DNA of 56,292 bases from an uncultured Lachnospiraceae bacterium (lineage in GTDB: Bacteria; Bacillota; Clostridia; Lachnospirales; Lachnospiraceae): assembly GCA_944376425.1 (NCBI GenBank), contig CALWCS010000008.1:1-56292 (forward strand), written 5' to 3'. The position numbers were made by a program, and so were the translations under genes. Under the pieces are notes generated by a model. The model had not been told where the DNA came from. It was given only the letters and a program-made list of their open reading frames with translations, and ran no database searches. Below, in pieces: positions 48,373-56,292 of this stretch (position 1 is its first letter; the number at the start of each line of letters is the position of its first letter).

Positions 48373-49281
48373 ATGACAGATACGATAAGCTTTCCGAATC
48401 TAGGGATTACTCTGAATCACGTGGGAAAGTCATTTCAGATTTTGGGAATAGACATTGCTTACTATGGGATTGTGATTGGAATTGCGATAGTCTGTGGAAT
48501 TTTTCTTGCTATGGCTGTTGCAAAAAGAACAAAGCAAGATCCGGATTTTTACTTTGATCTGGCAATGATTGCAGTTGCGACATCTTTGATTGGAGCAAGA
48601 ATCTACTATGTGATTTTTTCGTGGGATCTGTATAAAGACAATGTGTGGGGGATCTTTGATTTTCGAAGTGGTGGTCTGGCCATTTATGGAGGTGTGATTG
48701 CAGGAGTACTGACAACATACCTGGTTGCAAAGTGGAAGAAAAAAAATTTTCTTTTAGTGGCTGATACGGCATGTACAGGATTGATTTTAGGACAAGTAAT
48801 CGGCAGATGGGGAAATTTTTTTAACCGTGAAGCTTTTGGAGACTATACAAATAATTTACTTGCTATGAGACTGCCGTTGGATGCGGTCAGACAAGGAGAA
48901 GTCACAGAAAAAATGATGGAGCATCTTCAGATCATTGACGGAGTAGAATATATTCAGGTGCATCCGACATTTTTGTATGAGTCTCTGTGGAATCTCGGTG
49001 TTCTTGTATTTTTGCTTTGGTATACAAAGAGAAAAAAATTTGACGGTGAAGTTTTTTTACTTTATTTGATGGGATATGGACTGGGAAGAATGTGGATTGA
49101 GGGCCTGCGTACGGATCAGCTTCTATTTCCGAAATTCGGATTTCCGGTATCACAGATACTGGCAGGTCTGATGGTCCTTGCTTCTCTAACCATAATTCTT
49201 GTAAAAAGAATAAAAGGAAAAAAACAAAAGAGAGCAGGTGGCACAAATGAATCAAAAAGAAATACTGAAACAGAGAATTGA
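48373..49281 (+). CDS. lgt: Prolipoprotein diacylglyceryl transferase
   Basis: Adds diacylglycerol to the lipobox Cys of prelipoproteins. The 302-aa protein has seven membrane segments. The Lgt signature is visible as GRWGNFFNREAFG, together with FDFRSGGLAIYGGVIAG, HPTFLYESLWN and the late GLGRMWIEGLRTDQL. Its 3' end overlaps the next small gene by 35 bases. Confidence 0.97.
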   Translation: MTDTISFPNLGITLNHVGKSFQILGIDIAYYGIVIGIAIVCGIFLAMAVAKRTKQDPDFYFDLAMIAVATSLIGARIYYVIFSWDLYKDNVWGIFDFRSGGLAIYGGVIAGVLTTYLVAKWKKKNFLLVADTACTGLILGQVIGRWGNFFNREAFGDYTNNLLAMRLPLDAVRQGEVTEKMMEHLQIIDGVEYIQVHPTFLYESLWNLGVLVFLLWYTKRKKFDGEVFLLYLMGYGLGRMWIEGLRTDQLLFPKFGFPVSQILAGLMVLASLTIILVKRIKGKKQKRAGGTNESKRNTETEN

Positions 49282-49411
49282 AGAAGAACGCCAGAAGCTG
49301 GATGGAATGCTTACAGAAGGAAAACAGCTGGATGAAATTTATAGACAGAGTGTAGAACTAGATCTGCTGATTGAACAATATCTGGATATGGAAAAAAAGA
49401 TCACAGCGTAA
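49247..49411 (+). CDS. Spo0E-like sporulation regulatory peptide (54 aa)
   Basis: A short helical-hairpin protein with the Spo0E-family core SxxLDxxI(x)xY, here QSVELDLLIEQYL (about residues 34-46), preceded by an amphipathic helix. Spo0E-type peptides dephosphorylate the sporulation regulator Spo0A-P. AGCAGGTGG precedes ATG 49247. It overlaps the end of lgt by 35 bases in another frame, so it is probably co-transcribed with lgt. Presence of the core motif makes this likely; phosphatase activity is inferred. Confidence 0.75.
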   Translation: MNQKEILKQRIEEERQKLDGMLTEGKQLDEIYRQSVELDLLIEQYLDMEKKITA

Positions 49412-49420
49412 AGGCATAAA

Positions 49421-49469
49421 AAAGGACAGTTTTTTGCAGTGGAAGAAACATTGCAAGAAGCTGTCCTTT
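49421..49469. terminator. Long stem-loop after the Spo0E-like gene
   Basis: AAAGGACAG pairs with CTGTCCTTT; within the loop TTGCA pairs with TGCAA. The T tract is on the minus-strand side, so as a plus-strand terminator it is only moderate. Confidence 0.45.
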
Positions 49470-49535
49470 GTCATATGGGGAAACATTGCCTTTTTTGAAA
49501 AAGATGATTTCGAACATTCTATCGATAAAATTGTG

Positions 49536-49551
49536 CAAATTGTACAATTTG
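49536..49551. promoter_or_regulatory. Perfect 16-bp palindrome upstream of the rsmH promoter
   Basis: CAAATTGTACAATTTG is its own reverse complement and lies about 56 bases upstream of the -35 box. It looks like a transcription factor site. Confidence 0.5.
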
Positions 49552-49606
49552 TGTGAGATTAAGGGAAAGAAATTTAAATTCTTTCGTTCATTTTTTCAAT
49601 TTAGGG

Positions 49607-49635
49607 TTGTATTTTGATAAGAACTGAGCTATGAT
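49607..49635 (+). promoter_or_regulatory. Promoter of the dcw cluster
   Basis: TTGTAT (49607-49612), a 17-bp spacer, TATGAT (49630-49635), 65 bases before rsmH. Confidence 0.65.
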
Positions 49636-49700
49636 AAAAACACAGTCAAAATCAAAGAAGAGACAGTAGGGTTGATAAAGCCAGATGGGAGCGATCACAT

Positions 49701-50675
49701 ATGGAATTTAAACACAAGTCGGTATTGCTAAAAGAAACAATAGAGGCGCTGCAGATCAAACCGGATGGCGTTTATGTAGACGGAACACTTGGCGGCGGCG
49801 GTCATTCTTATGAAATTTGCAGACGGCTTTCCGATAAAGGGAAATTGATAGGCATTGATCAGGATGAAGATGCGATCCGTGCAGCGGGAAAAAGACTGGA
49901 AGAGTTTGGAAACAGAGTAACGATTGTCCGAAGCAATTACCGTCATATGAAAGAAGTTTTAGACCACCTGAATCTGTCGGGAGTAGATGGCATTTTGTTA
50001 GATCTTGGAGTATCTTCCTACCAGTTAGACGCAGCAGAACGCGGATTTACGTATCGTGAAGATGTGCCGCTTGATATGAGAATGGATCAGCGGCAGGCTA
50101 CAACGGCAAAAGATATTGTGAACCGATACAGCGAAAAAGAACTGTATCGGATCATCCGTGACTACGGAGAAGACCGGTTCGCCAAAAATATTGCAAAACA
50201 TATTGTTTTGGCAAGAGAAAAAAAAGAAATCGAGACGACAGGGGAACTGATTGAAGTGATTAAAGCTGCGATTCCTGCAAAAGTAAGAGCAGTGGGAGGA
50301 CATCCTGCAAAAAGAACATTTCAGGCAATTCGGATTGAATTGAATCAGGAGCTGGATGTACTGAGGGAATCACTTGGAGGAATGATTGATCTGTTAAACG
50401 ATAATGGGAGAATTTGTGTGATTACATTTCATTCGCTGGAAGATCGCATTGTAAAGACGATATTTCGTGAGAAAGAAGACCCGTGCATTTGCCCGAAAGA
50501 GTTTCCGGTTTGTGTATGCGGAAGAAAATCAAAAGGAAAAGTAATTACGAGAAAGCCGATTCTTCCAAGCGAAGAAGAACTTTTAGAAAACAAGAGAGCG
50601 AAAAGTTCAAAATTAAGAGTTTTTGAACGAAGATACGAAAAAAATACAGATTCTGTGGCACAGAAAACAGTATAA
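49701..50675 (+). CDS. rsmH: 16S rRNA (cytosine-1402-N4)-methyltransferase
   Basis: Methylates C1402 of 16S rRNA at N4; also called MraW and normally the second gene of the dcw cluster. The 324-aa protein has the SAM motif [15 protein letters not shown], '[12 protein letters not shown]', '[16 protein letters not shown]', '[15 protein letters not shown]' and [10 protein letters not shown]. No mraZ precedes it here. GGGAGCGAT lies before ATG 49701. Confidence 0.97.
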   Translation: MEFKHKSVLLKETIEALQIKPDGVYVDGTLGGGGHSYEICRRLSDKGKLIGIDQDEDAIRAAGKRLEEFGNRVTIVRSNYRHMKEVLDHLNLSGVDGILLDLGVSSYQLDAAERGFTYREDVPLDMRMDQRQATTAKDIVNRYSEKELYRIIRDYGEDRFAKNIAKHIVLAREKKEIETTGELIEVIKAAIPAKVRAVGGHPAKRTFQAIRIELNQELDVLRESLGGMIDLLNDNGRICVITFHSLEDRIVKTIFREKEDPCICPKEFPVCVCGRKSKGKVITRKPILPSEEELLENKRAKSSKLRVFERRYEKNTDSVAQKTV

Positions 50676-50744
50676 GAAAAGCAAAAGAGCGGGTGCTGTT
50701 TTGTTTGAGATACCTACAGAAAATTCAGGGGAGAATTTATAATT

Positions 50745-51272
50745 ATGAATGGAACAGTAAAAAGACCGAATAATGATTACCGAAGAAGTGTCGGCAAACA
50801 AAACAATAAAATATATGTGTACGGGAATACTGTTCGACAGATGAATGCAGTACCGGAGAGAAGAACTGGAAGAACAAGACAGCAGCAACAACAGAAAACA
50901 CAGACAAAAAAACTAAGCGCTACTGCCCGCAGAAAAAGAATCAGAGCCAGACAGATTACTATGCCGTATGTAGTTTTTTTAAGTGCGGTGGTTATAGTAA
51001 GTCTGGCAGTCTGTATCAACTATGTACAGTTAAAGTCAGCCAATACGACATATCATGCAGAATTAGTTGAAAAAGAGACCAGTATTAATGAAGCAAAGAT
51101 GTTAAATGATGCAACGTATGAAAAATTGATGGCATCCATTGATCTAAACTACGTCAGAGATGTAGCGATCAATAAACTTGGCATGGTATATGCGCAGGAA
51201 GGACAAATTATTACTTATAGCAGCCAGGAGAGCGACTATATAAAACAATACAGTGATGTTCCGACAAAGTAA
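50745..51272 (+). CDS. ftsL: FtsL-like division protein
   Basis: A 175-aa bitopic membrane protein in the ftsL slot between rsmH and the PBPs. An N-terminal basic, Gln-rich cytoplasmic region (RTRQQQQQKTQTKK) precedes one membrane segment at about 72-94, then a coiled coil ('LVEKETSINEAKMLNDATYE') and the FtsL-like end 'YVRDVAINKLGMVYAQEGQI'. FtsL supports FtsI/FtsW activation at the septum. Low sequence conservation is normal for this protein, so the call rests on layout and position. Confidence 0.85.
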   Translation: MNGTVKRPNNDYRRSVGKQNNKIYVYGNTVRQMNAVPERRTGRTRQQQQQKTQTKKLSATARRKRIRARQITMPYVVFLSAVVIVSLAVCINYVQLKSANTTYHAELVEKETSINEAKMLNDATYEKLMASIDLNYVRDVAINKLGMVYAQEGQIITYSSQESDYIKQYSDVPTK

Positions 51273-51287
51273 GTAGGTGTAAAAAAA

Positions 51288-53477
51288 TTGGCATCCAGAA
51301 AAAAGAATAGCAAGATAAGACAAAAGGAAAGAGGGACAAAGAAAAAAGAGAAAAAATTTAATGTGCTGATGCAAAAAAAGCTTTTAGTAGTATTTGGAGT
51401 AGTGAGTCTGTTTTTATTTTTTCTGAATCTGAGAATTGCAGGCATTACGTTAAGAGACGGCGATGACTATTCACAACAGGTATTAGCCCAGAAGTACTAT
51501 GACAGCAGTACGATTCCATACCGAAGAGGAGACATTGTAGATCGAAACGGAAATATTTTTGCAAGCAGCGAAAAAGTATATAATGTAGTGTTGGACTGTG
51601 TGGCCATTAACAGCGATGAAAATTACCTGGAACCGACTATTGAGGCATTAGATCAGGTTTTCGAGATTGACACAGCTGAGATACGTGACCGGATTACCTC
51701 GGAGGAAACGCGAAACAGTCAGTATGAGGTGATTTTATACGATGTGGAATTGGAAAAAGAACAGGAATTTCAGGCTCTGATAGCGTTGGAAGAAGTTCCG
51801 GATGATGCATCGGAAGCTGAGAAAGATCGGATCAATGCTGAAAATGAGTGGAAAAATTGTGTTCAGGGCGTTCACTTTGAGGAAGATTATATCCGGCAGT
51901 ATCCATTAAATACAATGGCAAGTACTGTAATTGGATTTTCCAACGATGAAAATACCGGTGTAGTAGGTTTGGAATCTTACTATAATGATATTTTAAACGG
52001 GGTCAATGGAAGAGAATATGGATATCTGACAGAAAATTCTGAACTGCAAAGATCAACGATAGAACCTCAGGACGGCAATACGATCGTTTCTACAATTGAT
52101 ATCAATATTCAGAGGGTAGTAGAAAAGTATTTAAATGAAGTGGAAGAAGAACATGCGGCTACAGGACCTGAACAGATTAGAGGAAACAGGGGAAGCCAAA
52201 ATATGGGAATTATTGTTGCCGATCCCAATACGGGAGAGATTTTGGCAATGGCTACGAATAAGTCGTATGATCTGAATGAACCTTCGAATCTGGAAGGATG
52301 GTATACAGGAGAAGAACTGGAAAACCTCAGTGATGAAGAGTATTCCCAGATTTTAAACGACAGATGGAAAAATTATTGTGTGGAAGACAGTTTTGAACCG
52401 GGATCTACCTTCAAATCGATTACAGTGGCAGCCGGACTGGAACTTGGCGTGATTACGGATAATGATACGTTTTACTGCGATGGAGGAGAACAGTATCCTG
52501 ACTATTATATTGCCTGCAATAATATAGCAGGTCATGGCATGCAGACCTTATCCCAAACGATGGAGAATTCCTGCAATGATGCGCTGATGGAAATCGGGGC
52601 CGAAATCGGCGCAGCGAATTTTTGCAGATATCAGGAGCTGTTCAATTTTGGAAGACGGACAGGCATTGATCTGCCGAATGAAAGCTCTGGAATTGTTTTT
52701 GATACGGACTCTATGGGAGAGGTGGAACTAGCTACCTGTTCTTTCGGACAGGGAATGACATGTACAATGATTCAGGAACTGGCCGCAACGTGTGCGATTA
52801 TCAATGGAGGATATTATTATCAGCCGCATCTGGTAAAACAGATTCTGGATGCGGACGGCGGTGTAGTAAAAAATATAGAACCTGTTTTGATCCGTCAGGT
52901 GATTTCGGAAAGCACTTCCGAACTTGTAAAAAGTTATATGGAAAATGTGGTATCAGAAGGAACGGCTCAATATGCACAAGTTCCGGGATACCGTGTAGGC
53001 GGGAAAACCGGTACGGCAGAAATGGTAGAAAACGGACAGAGAGTAGAAGACCGGTATGTAGTGTCTTTTATTGGATTTGTACCAGTTGATGATCCACAGA
53101 TTGTAATTTATGTAGTAGTAGATCAGCCAAACGTGGAAGATCAGGAACAGGGATCTTTTACGCAGGTAGTAGCAAGAAAAATATTGATGGAAATTTTGCC
53201 TTATTTAAAGATTTATCCGACCGAAGAGATCACAGACGAGCTTCTTGAGACACTTGGAATTACCCGTGAGGAGGCAACGGAAGGAATGAGACTTTCCGAT
53301 TCCGGACAGACGACAAGTGATGAACTGATAGGAGATGGTTCTGATTATCAAAATCTGGAAACGGAAGAATGGGTCGGAAACCAGAATTTTCCGGTGCCCG
53401 CTACGGAATCCGGAGCAGATCAGGGAGCAGATGAACTGTATCAGGGCGGTATGTACCAGGCGGATCTATATGAGTAG
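51288..53477 (+). CDS. Class B penicillin-binding protein (FtsI/SpoVD-like), first copy
   Basis: A septal transpeptidase that cross-links peptidoglycan. The 729-aa protein has an N-terminal basic region and membrane anchor (about 32-50), a pedestal/dimerisation domain ('PYRRGDIVDRNGNIFA'), and a complete active site: STFK at 373-376, SCN at 428-430, KTG at 573-575. The last 80 residues are acidic, without PASTA domains. TTG 51288 is the apparent start, 15 bases after the ftsL-like stop. It directly precedes a second PBP of the same type. Confidence 0.93.
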   Translation: MASRKKNSKIRQKERGTKKKEKKFNVLMQKKLLVVFGVVSLFLFFLNLRIAGITLRDGDDYSQQVLAQKYYDSSTIPYRRGDIVDRNGNIFASSEKVYNVVLDCVAINSDENYLEPTIEALDQVFEIDTAEIRDRITSEETRNSQYEVILYDVELEKEQEFQALIALEEVPDDASEAEKDRINAENEWKNCVQGVHFEEDYIRQYPLNTMASTVIGFSNDENTGVVGLESYYNDILNGVNGREYGYLTENSELQRSTIEPQDGNTIVSTIDINIQRVVEKYLNEVEEEHAATGPEQIRGNRGSQNMGIIVADPNTGEILAMATNKSYDLNEPSNLEGWYTGEELENLSDEEYSQILNDRWKNYCVEDSFEPGSTFKSITVAAGLELGVITDNDTFYCDGGEQYPDYYIACNNIAGHGMQTLSQTMENSCNDALMEIGAEIGAANFCRYQELFNFGRRTGIDLPNESSGIVFDTDSMGEVELATCSFGQGMTCTMIQELAATCAIINGGYYYQPHLVKQILDADGGVVKNIEPVLIRQVISESTSELVKSYMENVVSEGTAQYAQVPGYRVGGKTGTAEMVENGQRVEDRYVVSFIGFVPVDDPQIVIYVVVDQPNVEDQEQGSFTQVVARKILMEILPYLKIYPTEEITDELLETLGITREEATEGMRLSDSGQTTSDELIGDGSDYQNLETEEWVGNQNFPVPATESGADQGADELYQGGMYQADLYE

Positions 53478-53481
53478 ACAT

Positions 53482-53532
53482 AACCTCATAAAAGCGGAAA
53501 TACATTGTATTAAAGCTTTTGTGAGGTTTTTT
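53482..53532 (+). terminator. Terminator-like hairpin covering the ribosome binding site of the second PBP
   Basis: AACCTCATAAAAGC pairs with GCTTTTGTGAGGTT over 14 positions (one G-U) around a 19-base loop. The right arm contains the GTGAGG that should be the ribosome binding site, and it leads into a T run that ends at ATG 53533. It may work as a terminator or as a translation-blocking hairpin. Confidence 0.75.
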
Positions 53533-55278
53533 ATGCTTCGAACCAAAACATATCATAAGAAAAAAATTGTTGTAATTTTTCTGGGATGTGCAGTAATTTT
53601 GATTTCTCTGATGGTAAGACTGGGATATTTGATGATCTTTCAGTCAGAATATTATTCAGAAAAAGCGCAGCAGCTCCATGAGAGAGAACGAGATATTAAA
53701 GCAGCGCGAGGCAGAATTTTAGATGCCAATGGCGTAGTTCTTGCTGATAATGAGACAGTATGTACAATTTCAGTAATCCATAATCAAATTGAGGAACCAG
53801 AAAAAGTGATTGAGATGCTGGTAAAAGAACTTGGTCTTTCTGAGGAGACCGTTCGAAAACGTGTAGAAAAATATAGTTCTATTGAGAGAATTAAGACAAA
53901 TGTGGAAAAAGAAGTGGGAGATCGGATCAGAGAGTACAATTATGCCGGTGTAAAGGTAGATGAAGATTTTAAGAGATATTATCCATTTGGCAGTCTCGCA
54001 TCAAAAGTGTTGGGATTTACAGGAAGCGATAACCAGGGCATTATTGGACTTGAGACAGTGTACGATGAGGTGCTGCAAGGACAAAACGGGAAGATCCTCA
54101 CAGTTACAGACGCAAGAGGAGTGGAACTGGAAGAAGAAGGAGAGACAAGGCTGGAAGCAGTTGCAGGAAAAGACTTGTATTTAAGTATTGATGTCAATAT
54201 CCAAAAATATGCAGAGCAGGCGGCATATCAAGTTCTTGAACAAAAACAGGCAGACAGTGTAGAGATTATTTTGATGAACCCTCAAAATGGCGAAATTCTG
54301 GCAATGGTCAATGCTCCGGAATTTGATTTAAATGATCCGTTTACAGTAGAAAATTCAGAAAATATGACGGAAGAAGAACTTCAGGATGCCCGAAATCAGA
54401 TGTGGAGAAATAAGTGTATCAATGATACATATGAACCCGGATCTACCTTTAAAATTATTACTGCGGCTGCAGGGTTGGAGGCAGGCGTAGTGACACCAAC
54501 TGACAGCTTTTACTGTCCGGGATATAAGATCGTAGATGACAGACGAATCCGATGCAGTAAAACGGTTGGACACGGTGCGCAGTCTTTTGTAGAGGCGACA
54601 AGAAATTCATGTAATCCTGTTTTTATTGAAGTGGGATTAAGACTTGGCGTAGATCGGTTTTACGATTATTTTGAGCAGTTTGGACTGCTGAAAAAGACAG
54701 GAATCGATCTTCCGGGAGAGGCGGGAACGATTATGCACAACAAGGAAAATATGGGGAATGTAGAACTTGCAACATGTGCATTTGGTCAGTCATTTCAGAT
54801 TACACCGCTGCAATTAATTACAACGGTCAGTTCTCTGATCAATGGCGGTACAAGAGTCACTCCTCACTTTGGCGTAAAGATACAAAGTGAAGATCAGACA
54901 TATACCAAGATTTTAGAATATCAAGAAGAAAACAATATCGTTTCCGAAGATACTTCACAGATACTCAGAGAGATTTTGGAACAGGTAGTAGACGGCGGTT
55001 CCGGAAAAAATGCTTATATTGAAGGATATCATATCGGAGGAAAGACGGCTACTTCAGAGACACTTCCAAGAAGTGCAAATCAATACATTTCTTCTTTTCT
55101 CGGATTCGCTCCTGCTGATGATCCTCAGATTATAGGAATCTGTGTAATCCATAATCCGCAGGGAACATATTATGGAGGGACGATCGCTGCACCGGTAATC
55201 AAAGATATTTTTTCGAATATTTTTCCATATCTTGGAATTGAACGCGACGAGATAGCACAAGAGACGGAAAATGAATAA
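53533..55278 (+). CDS. Class B penicillin-binding protein (FtsI/SpoVD-like), second copy, KTA instead of KTG
   Basis: A 581-aa transpeptidase with membrane anchor (about 13-37), 'AARGRILDANGVVLADNETV', and STFK at 304-307 plus SCN at 359-361. The third motif reads K504-T505-A506, with Ala in place of the usual Gly of KTG; the flanking GGKTATSE is otherwise normal. ATG 53533 follows GTGAGG. Two in-tandem FtsI-like genes are common in Clostridia, one for vegetative division and one (SpoVD) for sporulation cortex. Which is which cannot be told here, because neither carries a PASTA domain. Confidence 0.92.
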   Translation: MLRTKTYHKKKIVVIFLGCAVILISLMVRLGYLMIFQSEYYSEKAQQLHERERDIKAARGRILDANGVVLADNETVCTISVIHNQIEEPEKVIEMLVKELGLSEETVRKRVEKYSSIERIKTNVEKEVGDRIREYNYAGVKVDEDFKRYYPFGSLASKVLGFTGSDNQGIIGLETVYDEVLQGQNGKILTVTDARGVELEEEGETRLEAVAGKDLYLSIDVNIQKYAEQAAYQVLEQKQADSVEIILMNPQNGEILAMVNAPEFDLNDPFTVENSENMTEEELQDARNQMWRNKCINDTYEPGSTFKIITAAAGLEAGVVTPTDSFYCPGYKIVDDRRIRCSKTVGHGAQSFVEATRNSCNPVFIEVGLRLGVDRFYDYFEQFGLLKKTGIDLPGEAGTIMHNKENMGNVELATCAFGQSFQITPLQLITTVSSLINGGTRVTPHFGVKIQSEDQTYTKILEYQEENNIVSEDTSQILREILEQVVDGGSGKNAYIEGYHIGGKTATSETLPRSANQYISSFLGFAPADDPQIIGICVIHNPQGTYYGGTIAAPVIKDIFSNIFPYLGIERDEIAQETENE

Positions 55279-55401
55279 AAAGGTTGATTAATGAGGAAAA
55301 AAGAATTATACTAAAAATCGAATCTAAAGCAGGGAAAGAGATCATGCGGTTCTCAGAGACGCTTTTGGGTTAAAACAAAAGAATTTAAGAGGTGTGAAAG
55401 G

Positions 55402-56292
55402 ATGATAGGAACAGATATTGTAATTCCATTGCTGGCAGCGTTTGCTATCAGTGTCGGACTGAGTCCGTTTGTAATTCCATTTTTGAGGAAACTGAAAATT
55501 GGGCAGACAGAGCGTACGGAGGGCGTACAGTCTCATCTGAAAAAAGCAGGCACCCCGACAATGGGAGGATTGATTATTTTAATCAGTATTTTAGTAACGT
55601 GTCTGTTTTTTGTAAGAGATTATCCAAGAGTGATTCCGGTTTTATTTTTAACACTGGGATTTGGTATGATTGGATTTTTAGATGATTATTTAAAAGTTGT
55701 GTTAAGACGATCTGATGGATTGATGCCAAAACAAAAGATGGCATGTCAGATTGTGATAACAACTATTTTCATTGTATATGTGCTGAAAATGGAGCCGGAT
55801 CTTTTTAAGATGATTGTTCCATTTAGTGAAGGCAAAGAAATTGATATCAAGTGGGCTGCGATACCGCTTGCTTATATCGCAGTGATTGGAACCGTAAATG
55901 GAGTAAATTTTACAGACGGATTAGATGGTCTTGCTACCGGTGTCACGACAATGGTAGCGGTATTTTATACGATTATTTCTATGGTAAGTAACGGAGGAAT
56001 CACTCCGATTACGTCAGCAGTCACCGGAGCGTTGCTGGGATTCCTGCTTTTTAATGTACATCCGGCTCAGGTATTTATGGGAGACACCGGTTCTCTTGCG
56101 CTTGGAGGATTTGTGGCAGGAGCGGCGTATATGATGAAGATGCCGCTGTTTATACCAATCATTGGACTGATCTATTTTGTAGAGGTTATTTCTGTGATTC
56201 TTCAGGTCACATATTTTAAAAAAACAGGCGGAAAGAGATTATTTAAAATGGCTACGATTCATCATGATTTTGAGCTTTGCGGATGGTCGGAG
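55402..56292 (+). CDS. mraY: Phospho-MurNAc-pentapeptide translocase (MraY), cut by the window end
   Basis: Transfers phospho-MurNAc-pentapeptide from UDP to undecaprenyl phosphate (lipid I synthesis). The 297 codons present include the N-terminal membrane helices, 'KKAGTPTMGG' (here KKAGTPTMGGL), 'FLDDYLKVVLRRSDGLMPKQ', VNFTDGLDGLATG and the late HHDFELCGWSE, which are family signatures. The protein is nearly complete (usual length about 320). AGGTGTGAAAGG precedes ATG 55402. It follows the two PBPs, standard dcw order. Confidence 0.97.
   Translation, partial: MIGTDIVIPLLAAFAISVGLSPFVIPFLRKLKIGQTERTEGVQSHLKKAGTPTMGGLIILISILVTCLFFVRDYPRVIPVLFLTLGFGMIGFLDDYLKVVLRRSDGLMPKQKMACQIVITTIFIVYVLKMEPDLFKMIVPFSEGKEIDIKWAAIPLAYIAVIGTVNGVNFTDGLDGLATGVTTMVAVFYTIISMVSNGGITPITSAVTGALLGFLLFNVHPAQVFMGDTGSLALGGFVAGAAYMMKMPLFIPIIGLIYFVEVISVILQVTYFKKTGGKRLFKMATIHHDFELCGWSE

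Noticed and set aside
49371..49556. 61-codon frame downstream of lgt as a possible mraZ
   Set aside because: The sequence has no MraZ/AbrB-like features and overlaps the Spo0E-like gene and a stem-loop.
1..56292. CRISPR arrays and insertion sequences
   Set aside because: No regularly spaced direct repeats with unique spacers and no transposase gene were seen; the repeats present are coding minisatellites, tape measure repeats or operator palindromes.

Overview
The window looks like a low-GC Firmicutes chromosome, most likely a spore-forming Clostridia/Lachnospiraceae-type bacterium (inference). The clues are AGGAGG-type ribosome binding sites, AT-rich codon use, a Spo0E-like peptide, SpoVD/FtsI-type PBPs, a PASTA kinase, and a MurE with the DNPR motif of meso-diaminopimelate ligases. 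It splits into the right-hand part of an integrated siphovirus-type prophage (1 to about 24354) and ordinary chromosome (about 24355 to 56292).

Prophage, left to right. A Dam-type methyltransferase comes first, followed by a small HTH protein, two unrecognised beta-rich proteins and an HNH-nuclease/P-loop fusion. The packaging and head module follows: small and large terminase, portal, a 57-aa overlapped gene, U35-type protease and HK97-fold major capsid protein. The capsid gene carries a probable -1 frameshift site leading into a 146-codon decoration-type extension. Next are a connector with a long tail and four head-fibre-like proteins that share short terminal motifs. The head-tail joining and tail genes follow: adaptor, HK97-gp10, tail terminator, tube, tail chaperones G and GT (canonical A AAA AAC slippery site plus hairpin), tape measure, Dit, Gp37-like hub and a baseplate protein. 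Lysis genes follow: a membrane protein, an SPP1-type holin, and an amidase/glucosaminidase/SH3 lysin.

Cargo genes sit in and after the lysis module. They are a tandem DUF2829/Tad2-like protein (a Thoeris anti-defence candidate), a minus-strand cluster of a 40-aa peptide, a 34-aa membrane peptide and a ribbon-helix-helix-like protein, and a hicAB toxin-antitoxin pair. The promoters of the 40-aa gene and of hicA are nearly the same sequence, including palindromic operator-like elements, so they may be co-regulated. The prophage ends in a 42-nt copy of the 3' part of a tRNA-Thr(GGT) gene (attR), preceded by a perfect tandem 11-bp repeat that may be integrase arm sites. The integrase, lysogeny and replication genes and the intact tRNA must lie left of the window.

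Chromosome. After attR come an SDR-family dehydrogenase, a Nif11-like helical protein with a hydrophobic Gly-rich tail, a minus-strand AEC transporter and LUD protein, argS, a zinc-ribbon/YARHG protein with a 15-bp minisatellite, an exported amidase, and a CPBP protease. A long plus-strand housekeeping run follows: murE, priA, def, fmt, a zinc peptidase, rsmB, rlmN, a PP2C phosphatase, a PASTA kinase, rsgA, rpe, thiamine pyrophosphokinase, ychF, lgt and a Spo0E-like peptide. The division/cell-wall (dcw) cluster then begins: rsmH, ftsL-like, two class B PBPs and mraY, which is cut by the window end. No mraZ is visible ahead of rsmH. Together these genes cover translation start and ribosome maturation, peptidoglycan synthesis, and the kinase/phosphatase pair that usually senses cell-wall state.
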